Shown here one piece after another: positions 20,147 through 27,343 of a stretch of 64,000 bases of DNA (positions are counted from its first letter, which is position 1; every line of letters starts with the position of its first letter). The position numbers and the translations under genes are program-made. The notes below the pieces were generated by a model. It saw only the letters and a program-made list of their open reading frames with translations. It was not told the origin of the DNA and did not search any database. The DNA comes from Ollibium composti (lineage in GTDB: Bacteria > Pseudomonadota > Alphaproteobacteria > Rhizobiales > Rhizobiaceae). The stretch is taken from NCBI RefSeq assembly GCF_004801285.1, contig NZ_SSNY01000013.1, positions 1 to 64,000 on the forward strand. Direction: 5' to 3'.

Positions 20147-21766
20147 TTGAAAAAGCTCTTTCCAATCATGGCCTTCGTGGCCGTTGCGTTGGCCAGCCTG
20201 ATCATGGCGGGGTTCGCCTACTTCGCCACGCAGGAAGCCGCACGCATCAAATTCTCGGCAACGGCGGACGACGCGCTGAACCGCATCGAAAGCCGCGTCG
20301 ACCTGCATCTTTCACTGCTGCGCTCCACCCAGGCGCTGTTCGACGCCCGCAACGGCAACATTTCGAGCAGCGAATTCAAGTCGTTCTTCGACGCGCTCGA
20401 CGTAGACGGCAATTTCGCCGGCTTGCGCGGCATCGGCTTCCTGAAGATGGTCAAGGCGGGCGACGAGGCGGTGGCGGAGCGCATCATCCGCCGCGATCAC
20501 GGCTTCGACCGCGCCATCTTTCCCGCCTCGAATACGCCCTGGCGGGCGCCCGTCGTGCTCTTCGAGCCGCTCGACCCGGCGAGCCAGAAGGCGATCGGCT
20601 ACGACATGATGAGCGATCCCATGCGGCGCGCGGCGATCGAGAAGGCGGCGGCCGACGACGAGCAACACGCCAGCGGCCTGACGATGCTGGGCGAAGAGAC
20701 AGGGGCCGACCAGGCCTATGCCGGCTTCATCGTCTTCGTGCGGCTGAACGTGCGGACCGCGCCGGACAGCATCGAAGCGTCCGGCAAGACGGCGACCGGC
20801 TTCCTGTTCGCCTCCTTTCGGGCGCAGCAGCTTTTCCAGGCGGCGCTGCGGCGCGAGCCGCTGCTGCCGGTCAACATCGAGGTCTATGACGGCGCACCGG
20901 AGGCGGGGCGGCTGCTGTTTCGCTCGGAGACGCCGCCGGCGTCCGGGCTGGGCAACAGGCTCGTCGCGGCGCGCACCGTCACCGTGGCCGGGCGCGAATG
21001 GACGATCCTGTTTCGCCCCACCAGCGCGTTCACGCCGCCGTCGTCGCGCGCCATCCCGGTGATGCTCGGCCTGTTCGGCCTGCTGCTTGCCGGCGCGATC
21101 GCGCTCATCGCGCGCTACCAGGAGCGCGCCTACGACGCCGTTTCGCTGCTGCACGAGACGTCGGAGATGAATCTGGTCGAAAAGGACCTGATGCTTCAGG
21201 AAATGAAGCACCGCATCAAGAATTCGATCACCCGCGTGCTCGCCATCGCCCGCCAGACGGCTGCAGGATCGAGCGGGATTGACGAGTTCTCGGAGTCCTT
21301 CTCGGCGCGGTTGCAGGCAATGGCCGCCTCGCAGGACATGCTGACGCGCTCACGCTGGCAGAAGGCCGACCTCGGCGACCTGCTGCGCATCGAGCTCAGC
21401 CAAGCGTTCGGCAAGGAGCTTCCCGACGGCCTGCTGACGGGTCCGCAGGTGCTGCTCGACGAGAAAACGACGCAGGCGCTCGGCCTGACCTTTCACGAAC
21501 TGGCGACCAATGCGCTGAAATACGGCGATGCCAACGCCGTCGGAAGGCTGAAGGTGGGCTGGCGGGTCGACGGGCGAGGCGGCACGCGCAAGCTGGTGCT
21601 GAACTGGCGCGAATCGGGCCAGACAAAGCTCGCGGCGCCGTCGAAGGTGGGCTTCGGCACGAAGCTGATCGACATGAACATCACGCGCGAACTGCATGGC
21701 ACGATCAGCCGCGATTTCCAGTCCGACGGGCTGAAGGTGACGATCGACATTCCGCTCGCAGGTTGA
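20147..21766 (+). CDS. CHASE-domain membrane sensor histidine kinase, HWE/HisKA_2 class
   Basis: About 539 residues from a TTG at 20147 (MKKLFPIMAFVAVALASLIM); an ATG at 20168 is the alternative and neither has a strong ribosome binding site. A transmembrane helix at about 5-27 and a second at about 310-330 flank a periplasmic CHASE domain with the hallmark segment GLRGIGFLKMV followed by a conserved DHGFDRAIFPAS. The cytoplasmic kinase has the H box EMKHRIKNSITRVLAIARQT and the N box FHELATNALKYGD of the HWE/HisKA_2 group. CHASE domains bind small extracellular ligands such as cytokinin-like molecules; the ligand here is unknown. It is downstream of phoB, possibly read through, and ends at a strong terminator. 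Confidence 0.88.
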   Translation: MKKLFPIMAFVAVALASLIMAGFAYFATQEAARIKFSATADDALNRIESRVDLHLSLLRSTQALFDARNGNISSSEFKSFFDALDVDGNFAGLRGIGFLKMVKAGDEAVAERIIRRDHGFDRAIFPASNTPWRAPVVLFEPLDPASQKAIGYDMMSDPMRRAAIEKAAADDEQHASGLTMLGEETGADQAYAGFIVFVRLNVRTAPDSIEASGKTATGFLFASFRAQQLFQAALRREPLLPVNIEVYDGAPEAGRLLFRSETPPASGLGNRLVAARTVTVAGREWTILFRPTSAFTPPSSRAIPVMLGLFGLLLAGAIALIARYQERAYDAVSLLHETSEMNLVEKDLMLQEMKHRIKNSITRVLAIARQTAAGSSGIDEFSESFSARLQAMAASQDMLTRSRWQKADLGDLLRIELSQAFGKELPDGLLTGPQVLLDEKTTQALGLTFHELATNALKYGDANAVGRLKVGWRVDGRGGTRKLVLNWRESGQTKLAAPSKVGFGTKLIDMNITRELHGTISRDFQSDGLKVTIDIPLAG

Positions 21767-21778
21767 CGTGCCGTCAGG

Positions 21779-21816
21779 AAAAAGGCGGAAGCCGGGACCC
21801 CGGCTTCCGCCTTTTT
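21779..21816. terminator. Bidirectional intrinsic terminator
   Basis: Near-perfect hairpin AAAAAGGCGGAAGCCGGG / CCCGGCTTCCGCCTTTTT with a very short loop, flanked by A- and T-runs, so it can work on either strand. It ends the pst/CHASE-kinase transcription unit and the oppositely oriented lipoprotein gene. Confidence 0.93.
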
Positions 21817-21896
21817 GTTCTCGTTGCCTGCCCGAAGCGCGCCGCGATCTATCGGATTCGCCGGCTGCGCTTCAGGTTCCCTTCGGGAGACAGGCT

Positions 21897-22145
21897 CTAG
21901 TTGCAGCGCGCGGTGTAGATACGGCCGGTGCGCGGGCTGCGATACTGGCAGTAGCCGTTGCGCAGGTTGCGCACCAGCAGGCCCGAACCGGCGCCGACGA
22001 CCGCGCCGACAGCCGCGCCCTTCCAGCCGCCGATGGCGCCGCCGATGAGCGCGCCCGCGCCCGTCCCGACGCTGACATCCTGCTCGGTCGTGGTGCAGCC
22101 GCTCACAGCGGCGACCATTGCCACGACCACCAAAATCTTGCGCAT
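21897..22145 (-). CDS. Glycine-zipper lipoprotein (YMGG-like)
   Basis: An 82-residue outer-membrane-type lipoprotein. ATG at 22145 with GAGGAG 9 nt upstream. Signal MRKILVVVAMVAAVSGC with lipobox VSGC. The mature part is a glycine zipper (GTGAGALIGGAIGGWKGAAVGAVVGAGSG) followed by a basic, aromatic tail with two cysteines. Such proteins are common envelope or stress-related lipoproteins in rhizobia; no specific role can be given. Confidence 0.85.
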   Translation of the reverse strand: MRKILVVVAMVAAVSGCTTTEQDVSVGTGAGALIGGAIGGWKGAAVGAVVGAGSGLLVRNLRNGYCQYRSPRTGRIYTARCN

Positions 22146-22265
22146 CAAGTACTCCTCTCGCTGAATCAGTCCCTCGCTTTGCAGCGCAGGCCGATCTCTA
22201 GCACACCAGATCGGTTCGCGTCTGCCCTGCTTCCATCTTGGCTAAGAGAGTCTTTTTTCGGGCGC

Positions 22266-22559
22266 TCAGGGGGTGTTGGCGGCGATCATGACGGACGGTT
22301 TCTCGACCGAGGCCTGCAATCTGCCGTCGGTGATGCTCCAGACGATCTCGCCGTCTTCTTCCTCCATCGCCGGATCGACAGCGATGCAGGTGCCGAGCAC
22401 GCGCGGCGCACGGCCTGCGAGGTCCTCCAGCGCGAAGGGCTGTTCGCTGGCGCAGTCCTCACTCGTCTCGAAGATCGGCGTCGGCACCGGCAGCTCGTGG
22501 CATTGGGTGAGATCGGGCGAACAGCCAACGATGAAAAGCACGGCGGCGATGTGTTCCAT
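22266..22559 (-). CDS. Conserved small hypothetical protein, probably exported
   Basis: A 97-residue protein of unknown function. ATG at 22559 follows GGAGG by 7 nt. The N-terminus is mildly hydrophobic (MEHIAAVLFIVGC), then a compact domain with four more cysteines (CHELP, CASEQ, CIAVD among them) suggesting disulfides and export. Looks like the short conserved hypotheticals of rhizobia. An EcfG-like promoter (GGAAC-N17-CGTT) lies directly upstream, so it may be stress induced. Confidence 0.75.
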   Translation of the reverse strand: MEHIAAVLFIVGCSPDLTQCHELPVPTPIFETSEDCASEQPFALEDLAGRAPRVLGTCIAVDPAMEEEDGEIVWSITDGRLQASVEKPSVMIAANTP

Positions 22560-22580
22560 GGCGGAAACCTCCGCGCCAGA

Positions 22581-22606
22581 AACGGCTTCGCCCCCGACTA
22601 GGTTCC
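22581..22606 (-). promoter_or_regulatory. Possible EcfG (general stress) promoter, 17-bp spacer
   Basis: On the minus strand GGAAC (22606-22602) and CGTT (22584-22581) are separated by 17 bp, within the 16-17 bp spacing accepted for EcfG promoters. It lies about 20 bp upstream of the 22559 start codon. Weaker than the 16-bp sites elsewhere in the window. Confidence 0.55.
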
Positions 22607-22637
22607 GTCCGGGCTCGCTCCCGGCCGGCCGGCCGGG

Positions 22638-22940
22638 TTATCGCTTCAGCACGTCCGCCCATTCGGGATGGCGGCGGAACTGCGCGGCGGCGAAAGGGCA
22701 GAGCGGGATGATCTTCTTGCCCGCCGCGCGTGCCTCCTCGACCGCGCGGGTTACGAGGTGAAGGCCGACGCCCTGGCCGCGGAAGGCGTCCGGCACGCCG
22801 GTGTGGTCTATGATGATCTGGTGCGTGCCGATGCTGGTGAAGGTCATCTCCGCCTCGGCGCCGTCAGGGCCGCGCACGACGTAGCGACCCTTGCCGCCGC
22901 CGACGTCTTCCCGTTCGATCTTCGGCAAGGTGTTGCTCAT
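22638..22940 (-). CDS. Small GNAT acetyltransferase (YjdJ-like, Acetyltransf_CG)
   Basis: A 100-residue minimal GNAT domain. It has the acetyl-CoA loop region FRGQGVGLHLVTRAVEEARAAGKKIIPLCPFAAAQFRRHPEW, where RGQGVG is motif A and the CPFA..F.R.HPE stretch is typical of this short family. The start overlaps the upstream hydrolase stop by 4 bp (ATGA type), so it is co-translated. Substrate unknown. Confidence 0.85.
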   Translation of the reverse strand: MSNTLPKIEREDVGGGKGRYVVRGPDGAEAEMTFTSIGTHQIIIDHTGVPDAFRGQGVGLHLVTRAVEEARAAGKKIIPLCPFAAAQFRRHPEWADVLKR

Positions 22941-23575
22941 CGGTCCACTCCTTCAACAGATTCAACAGGCGCGGCCGACAGAAATGTCCGGGCCGCCGCT
23001 ATCTCGTTGGGACGGACCTCGTGGCCGCCCTCGTGCCATTCCACCGTGACATCGGCATTTGCGGCGCGCAAATAGGCGTCGAGCCGTGCCGTCAGGTCCG
23101 GTGGGCAGATCGGATCGTGGCGGCCCGCCGTGAGAAGGATGCGCTTGCCGGCGAGGCTGCCGTCGATCCGGGGTTCGAACGGAATCAGCGGATGCATCAG
23201 TACCAGCGCGTCGAACAGCTGCGGCCGCGCGAAGACAGTCGAGGCGAGGATGTTGGCGCCGTTCGAGTAGCCGAGGCCGTAGACGGCCGACGGTTTTGCC
23301 GCCGCAACGTGGGCGGCCACGAAATCCGCCATCTTGGCCGTCGCGCGGGCAAGGTCGGCGAGGTCGTAGACGCCCTCGCCGGTGCGGCGGAAGAAGCGCG
23401 CGGCGCCGAATTCCGACACGTCGCCGCGCGGCGACACGATCGTCGCTCCCGGCACGAGGTCGTGGCCGAGCGAGGGAAGCTGGTTCTCGTCGCCGCCGGT
23501 GCCGTGGAAGACGAACAGCAGCGGTCCGCCCGGCTTTCCGGGCAGGACCTTATGGATGTAGCCGTCGATGCTCAT
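22937..23575 (-). CDS. Alpha/beta hydrolase, MhqD/phospholipase-carboxylesterase type
   Basis: A 212-residue cytoplasmic serine hydrolase. The oxyanion segment FHGTGGDENQL, the nucleophile elbow GYSNGAN (Ser), the acid Asp in TAGRHDPICPP and the His in HEGGHEVRPNE make up a carboxylesterase triad. Located 10 bp after a ring-cleaving dioxygenase-like gene of the MhqO type; in Bacillus subtilis the equivalent MhqD and MhqO pair protects against hydroquinones and quinone-like electrophiles. That role here is inferred from pairing. Confidence 0.85.
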   Translation of the reverse strand: MSIDGYIHKVLPGKPGGPLLFVFHGTGGDENQLPSLGHDLVPGATIVSPRGDVSEFGAARFFRRTGEGVYDLADLARATAKMADFVAAHVAAAKPSAVYGLGYSNGANILASTVFARPQLFDALVLMHPLIPFEPRIDGSLAGKRILLTAGRHDPICPPDLTARLDAYLRAANADVTVEWHEGGHEVRPNEIAAARTFLSAAPVESVEGVDR

Positions 23576-23585
23576 GGCTTCCTCC

Positions 23586-24518
23586 TCAATCGTCCAGCGG
23601 CTGCAGGTGCTGTTCCAGCCAAGGCCGCATATGCGCGTGCTGGCCGGGTAGTTTCAGCGCCTCGCCGAGATGGGCGGTGTCCTCGTCGCGGTCGAAGCCC
23701 GGCTCGTTGGTAGCGACCTCGAACAGGACGCCGCCCGGCGTGCGGAAATAGATCGCCCAGAAGTAGTCGCGGTCGATCACCGGCGTCACCTGGTAGCCGG
23801 TATCCATCAGCGCCTTGCGCACTTCGAGCTGCTTTTCGCGGTTCTCCACCGCGAAGGCGACGTGATGGACCGAGCCGGCGCCGAGGCCGGCGACGTTCGC
23901 GCCCGGCAGCGTCTCGATGTCGACGACGTCGGCGCCTTTGCCGCCCTTGATCGCCAGCCGCTTGATGTTGCCGGCGCGGTCCGCCTCCTCGTAGCCCATG
24001 AATTTCAGGAGCTCTTCGGTGGCGCCGCCGTCACGCAGCCTGAGGGACACGGAATGGAAACCACGGATGGCGTCATCGCCCGGCACGCCGCCTTTCACCC
24101 AGGGGGCGCGGTCGTCGCCTTTGGCCTCGACCAGCGCGAAGCTGTCATTGTCGGGGCCGGTGAAGGTCAGGCGCTTCTCGCCGAATTTTTCCTCGCGCGT
24201 CAAGCCGGTGACGCCCTGTTCGGCGAAACGCTGTTCCCAGTAGGGAAGCGTGCCTTCGGGCACCGAGAAAACAGTGGTGCCGACCTCGCCGACACCGGGC
24301 CGGCCCTTGCCGATGTTGGGAAAGGGGAAATAGGTCATCACCGAGCCGGGCGTGCCGACTTCGTCGGCATAGTAGAGGTGGTAGACGTCCGGCGCATCGA
24401 AGTTGACGGTCTTCTTCACCCGGCGCAGGCCGAGCTTGTGCGTGAAGAATTCGTTGTTGCGGCGCGCATCGCCCGCCATCGAGGTGACGTGATGCAGCCC
24501 TTTGATCTGGTCGAGCAT
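23586..24518 (-). CDS. VOC-family ring-cleaving dioxygenase-like protein (MhqO-like)
   Basis: A 310-residue protein of two vicinal-oxygen-chelate modules. The start at 24518 (MLDQIKGLHHVTSMAGDARRN) has GGAGCAGGA upstream; the frame extends further but looks non-coding. Metal ligands expected for the family are visible: His in GLHHVT, His in IRGFHSVSL, His in SVHHVAFAV and Glu in GVLFEVATNEPGF. First gene of a three-gene unit with the hydrolase and GNAT genes. Likely detoxifies catechol/quinone compounds; the exact substrate is unknown. Confidence 0.87.
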   Translation of the reverse strand: MLDQIKGLHHVTSMAGDARRNNEFFTHKLGLRRVKKTVNFDAPDVYHLYYADEVGTPGSVMTYFPFPNIGKGRPGVGEVGTTVFSVPEGTLPYWEQRFAEQGVTGLTREEKFGEKRLTFTGPDNDSFALVEAKGDDRAPWVKGGVPGDDAIRGFHSVSLRLRDGGATEELLKFMGYEEADRAGNIKRLAIKGGKGADVVDIETLPGANVAGLGAGSVHHVAFAVENREKQLEVRKALMDTGYQVTPVIDRDYFWAIYFRTPGGVLFEVATNEPGFDRDEDTAHLGEALKLPGQHAHMRPWLEQHLQPLDD

Positions 24519-24675
24519 GGTCCTGCTCCCTTTTGGTTCCGGCGGCCCTTGCCGCTCTGTCCCTGCCAATATGAGGCCGATATAGCCAGCGGCACAGATG
24601 GCAAACACAGGATGATCTGTGCTGAAAAAGTGAACAATGGATAGGCGTTCGTTCACTCCGAGAAAAACATGCTGG

Positions 24676-24705
24676 AAGGCCCGCGCCGTCGCCAGCGCGG
24701 GCCTT
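24676..24705 (-). terminator. Putative terminator hairpin after PRC-barrel gene
   Basis: Inverted repeat AAGGCCCGCGC / GCGCGGGCCTT with an 8-nt loop, 22 bp beyond the stop codon of the PRC-barrel gene on the minus strand; a short T-run (GTTTTTC) lies about 10 nt further on. Confidence 0.6.
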
Positions 24706-24727
24706 CGCTTCACTTCGTCGTCAGGAA

Positions 24728-26044
24728 TCAGCGCAGGATCATGCGCTGCTCGTCGCGCTTGTCGGCGTAGCTGCCCTTGTCGTAGGCGGCCTGGGCCTGG
24801 AGCTGATCCTTGGTGAAGTTGGTGTAGAGGTACGTCTTGCCACCCTTGTCGGTCATGAATTTCAGCTTGTCCATGCCGATCGCCACCGGCTTGGCGCCGA
24901 TGCCGAGGAAGCCGCCGACATCGACGACGACGGCGTCCACCTGATTGTCGGACGTCAGCACGATGTCACCGATCTTGCCGATATTGGCGTCGTCGGCGCC
25001 GTAGACCGTCGTGCCGATAAGGTTGTCGGCGCTGATCTTGTCGGCCGGCATCTCGGTCAGGGTGGACTTGTCGATGGCCGCCGTCTGGGTGTCGTCGGTC
25101 GCCGTCGTGCCGGAGGCCGCCGCCGGCGCCTCGGCCGTCTTGTCGGTCACCGCGTCACCTTTCTCGGCAGCCGTGGTCGCGGGCGTCACCGCCGGCGGGG
25201 CGTCGGGTGCCGCAGCCGTGCTCGCGGGCACCGGGTCGTAGGCCTTGCGGTCGAAGTCCGGCAGGCCTTCAAGCTGTTCCTTCGAGGCGCCCTCGACGAC
25301 GATCCAGCGGTCGCCATTCTTTTCCGCCCACTTGCCCTTGTTGTAGTCGAAGGCGACGTTCTTGGTGCCGATGCCGAGGAAGCCGCCGACGCCGATGACC
25401 AGCGATTCGGCCTTGCCGTCCTTGTTCAGCACCATGTCCTTCACGTCGCCGATCTTCTGCGCGTCGTCGGCGGTGCCGTTGTAGACGCTTTCGCCGATGA
25501 CCTGGCTGGCAAGCGTGCCGTCCGGCTCGACGATCTCGGCCGGCGGGGTCGGCGCCATCGCCGTGTCGCCGCCCGCAGGTGCCGCCGTGCCGCCGGCCGC
25601 GGCGGCGGGCGGAGGCGCGGGCAGGTAGGGCGTCTGGTCGAAATCGGGCTGCGCCGTCAGGTCTTCCTTGCTGGTCTCGGCCACCAGCCAGCGGTCGCCG
25701 TTCTTCTCGGCCCATTTCAGCTTGTCATAGTCGAAGGCGACGTTCTTGGCGCCAACGCCCAGGAAGCCGCCGACGCCGATGACGATGGATTTCGCCTGGC
25801 CGTCCTTGGTGAAGACGACATCGGTGACCTTGCCGATGCTCTCGGCATCGTCAGCGGTGCCGTTATAGACGCTCTCGCCGATGATGTTGGTCATCAGGCT
25901 GCCGTCGGCCTGCACGACGGGAGCCGCCGGCGCGGCGTTCTCTGTCGCGGGCGCGGCCGGAGCCGGCGTCGTCGTTTCCTGTGCAAAGGCGCCGGAGGCC
26001 AACAGCATCGCCAGCGCGGTCGTTGCCAAAAGTTTGCGGGTCAT
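24728..26044 (-). CDS. Exported protein with three PRC-barrel repeats
   Basis: A 438-residue protein. ATG at 26044 with GGAGAG upstream; signal peptide MTRKLLATTALAMLLASGAFAQ. An Ala/Pro-rich linker precedes three PRC-barrel domains at about residues 45-140, 165-260 and 330-425. Each starts IGESVYNGTADDA or IGTTVYGADDA and contains (V/I)(I/V)(G/D)VGGFLG(V/I)GAK. The first two repeats are nearly identical in protein sequence, pointing to internal duplication; the third is more divergent and lies after a long Ala/Thr/Asp-rich linker. PRC-barrel proteins are often stress induced in rhizobia, and an EcfG promoter lies upstream (26129-26153). The molecular function is unknown. Confidence 0.9.
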   Translation of the reverse strand: MTRKLLATTALAMLLASGAFAQETTTPAPAAPATENAAPAAPVVQADGSLMTNIIGESVYNGTADDAESIGKVTDVVFTKDGQAKSIVIGVGGFLGVGAKNVAFDYDKLKWAEKNGDRWLVAETSKEDLTAQPDFDQTPYLPAPPPAAAAGGTAAPAGGDTAMAPTPPAEIVEPDGTLASQVIGESVYNGTADDAQKIGDVKDMVLNKDGKAESLVIGVGGFLGIGTKNVAFDYNKGKWAEKNGDRWIVVEGASKEQLEGLPDFDRKAYDPVPASTAAAPDAPPAVTPATTAAEKGDAVTDKTAEAPAAASGTTATDDTQTAAIDKSTLTEMPADKISADNLIGTTVYGADDANIGKIGDIVLTSDNQVDAVVVDVGGFLGIGAKPVAIGMDKLKFMTDKGGKTYLYTNFTKDQLQAQAAYDKGSYADKRDEQRMILR

Positions 26045-26128
26045 GGTTGTCTCTCCTCGTGCGTTTTCATGCGCCATGCCGGCCTGTCCCGTTGCGGACA
26101 GGCACGGCGTGGCGTCCTACCCGTTCAC

Positions 26129-26153
26129 AACGTGGTGATGCCGGTTCCGTTCC
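26129..26153 (-). promoter_or_regulatory. EcfG-type promoter for PRC-barrel gene
   Basis: Minus strand GGAAC (26153-26149), 16 bp, CGTT (26132-26129), matching the EcfG consensus. A second GGAAC immediately follows the first, but its spacing gives no CGTT. The site lies 85 bp upstream of the PRC-barrel start codon. Confidence 0.75.
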
Positions 26154-26263
26154 GTGGCCTGCGGCGTGCGCGGCGCCCGATCTTTGATCGGAACCATTGC
26201 CGCTCCCTGCCGTTTCCGCGGCGCTTCCAATTGCTTGAACGAAACGATCACATGGAGAGGGGC

Positions 26264-27169
26264 ATGCGATTTCAGGCAGTGCTGAACCGCGATGGCGGCA
26301 CATTGCGCACGACGGATCTCGACGCGTTCGCGGAGCGCATGCGCACCACCCTCGAAGCGGCCGGCCACAAAGTCGAGATCGACATCGTCGGCGGCGCTGA
26401 CGTCGCCGCTGGCCTCGACAAGGCAGTGTCGCGGCGCAGCGTCGACGTGGTTCTGGCCGGCGGCGGCGACGGCACGATCTCCACGGCCGCCACGCGGCTG
26501 ATGGGCAAGAAGAAGGCGCTCGCCATCCTGCCGGCCGGCACCATGAACCTGTTCGCGCGCGGGCTCGGCATCCCCCAGACGCTCGACGGCGCGGTCGAGG
26601 CCTTTGCCACAGGAAAGGTGAAGGCGGTGGACATCGCCACCGCCAACGGCGAGCCGTTCGTGCACCAGTTCTCCATCGGCATGCACGCCAGGATGGTGCA
26701 GTTGCGCGAGAAGATGGATTTCGGCTCGCGGCTGGGCAAGATGCGCGCCTCCGCCCGCGCCGCCTGGATGACGCTGCGCAATCCGCCGGCGCTCAACGCC
26801 ACGCTCATGGTCGGCGAGGCGGAGATTGCGGCGCGCACCACCGGCATCGGCGTCACCAACAACCTGTTCGGCGAGGGCCATCTGCCCTATGCCGACGACC
26901 CGGCCGGCGGCGTGCTGGGCATCTACGTCAACGTCGCCAGCCAGCCGGGCGAACTGGTCCGCCATGCGTTCAACATGGCGCGCGGCCGCTGGCGCGACAA
27001 CCAGCATGTCGAGATCCACCAGGCCGACCGCGTGGTGCTTTCCGTCCGTGCCGGTCGCCGCAAGCCGCGCGCGGTGATGGACGGCGAACTGGTGGCGCTG
27101 GAAGCCGAGACGGAATTCAGGATCCACCCCGGCGCGCTCAACGTGCTGGTGTCGGCAAAGCCTGACTGA
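26264..27169 (+). CDS. Diacylglycerol kinase-like / YegS-type lipid kinase family protein
   Basis: A 301-residue cytoplasmic protein. ATG at 26264 has GGAGAGGGGC directly upstream; another ATG four codons earlier is possible. The DAGK catalytic domain covers about residues 1-130 with the nucleotide-binding GGGDGTISTAA and the LPAGTMNLFARGLGIP motif, which varies the usual GTxNDFAR. A C-terminal beta domain follows with PRAVMDGEL. It probably phosphorylates a lipid or sphingoid substrate, but this subgroup is uncharacterised. Transcribed divergently from the PRC-barrel gene. Confidence 0.88.
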   Translation: MRFQAVLNRDGGTLRTTDLDAFAERMRTTLEAAGHKVEIDIVGGADVAAGLDKAVSRRSVDVVLAGGGDGTISTAATRLMGKKKALAILPAGTMNLFARGLGIPQTLDGAVEAFATGKVKAVDIATANGEPFVHQFSIGMHARMVQLREKMDFGSRLGKMRASARAAWMTLRNPPALNATLMVGEAEIAARTTGIGVTNNLFGEGHLPYADDPAGGVLGIYVNVASQPGELVRHAFNMARGRWRDNQHVEIHQADRVVLSVRAGRRKPRAVMDGELVALEAETEFRIHPGALNVLVSAKPD

Positions 27170-27343
27170 AGCTCGCCCCATTTCCGGACGCCAACCCACG
27201 TCCCGCTTCGCCTGCAAACCGCTGGAAAGGCATCGTTTTCAACCGTCGGCAGCGGCGACAGGAACAAAGCCACCCTTTCACCCAACCGTTTCTTAAGGGG
27301 TGCGGACCTAAAACCGGACGACAGGGGCAGACGGAGAATTAGG

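Noticed and set aside
24519..24560. A GGAAC upstream of the MhqO-like gene as EcfG promoter
   Set aside because: The start codon falls within the spacer, and no CGTT follows at 16-17 bp.
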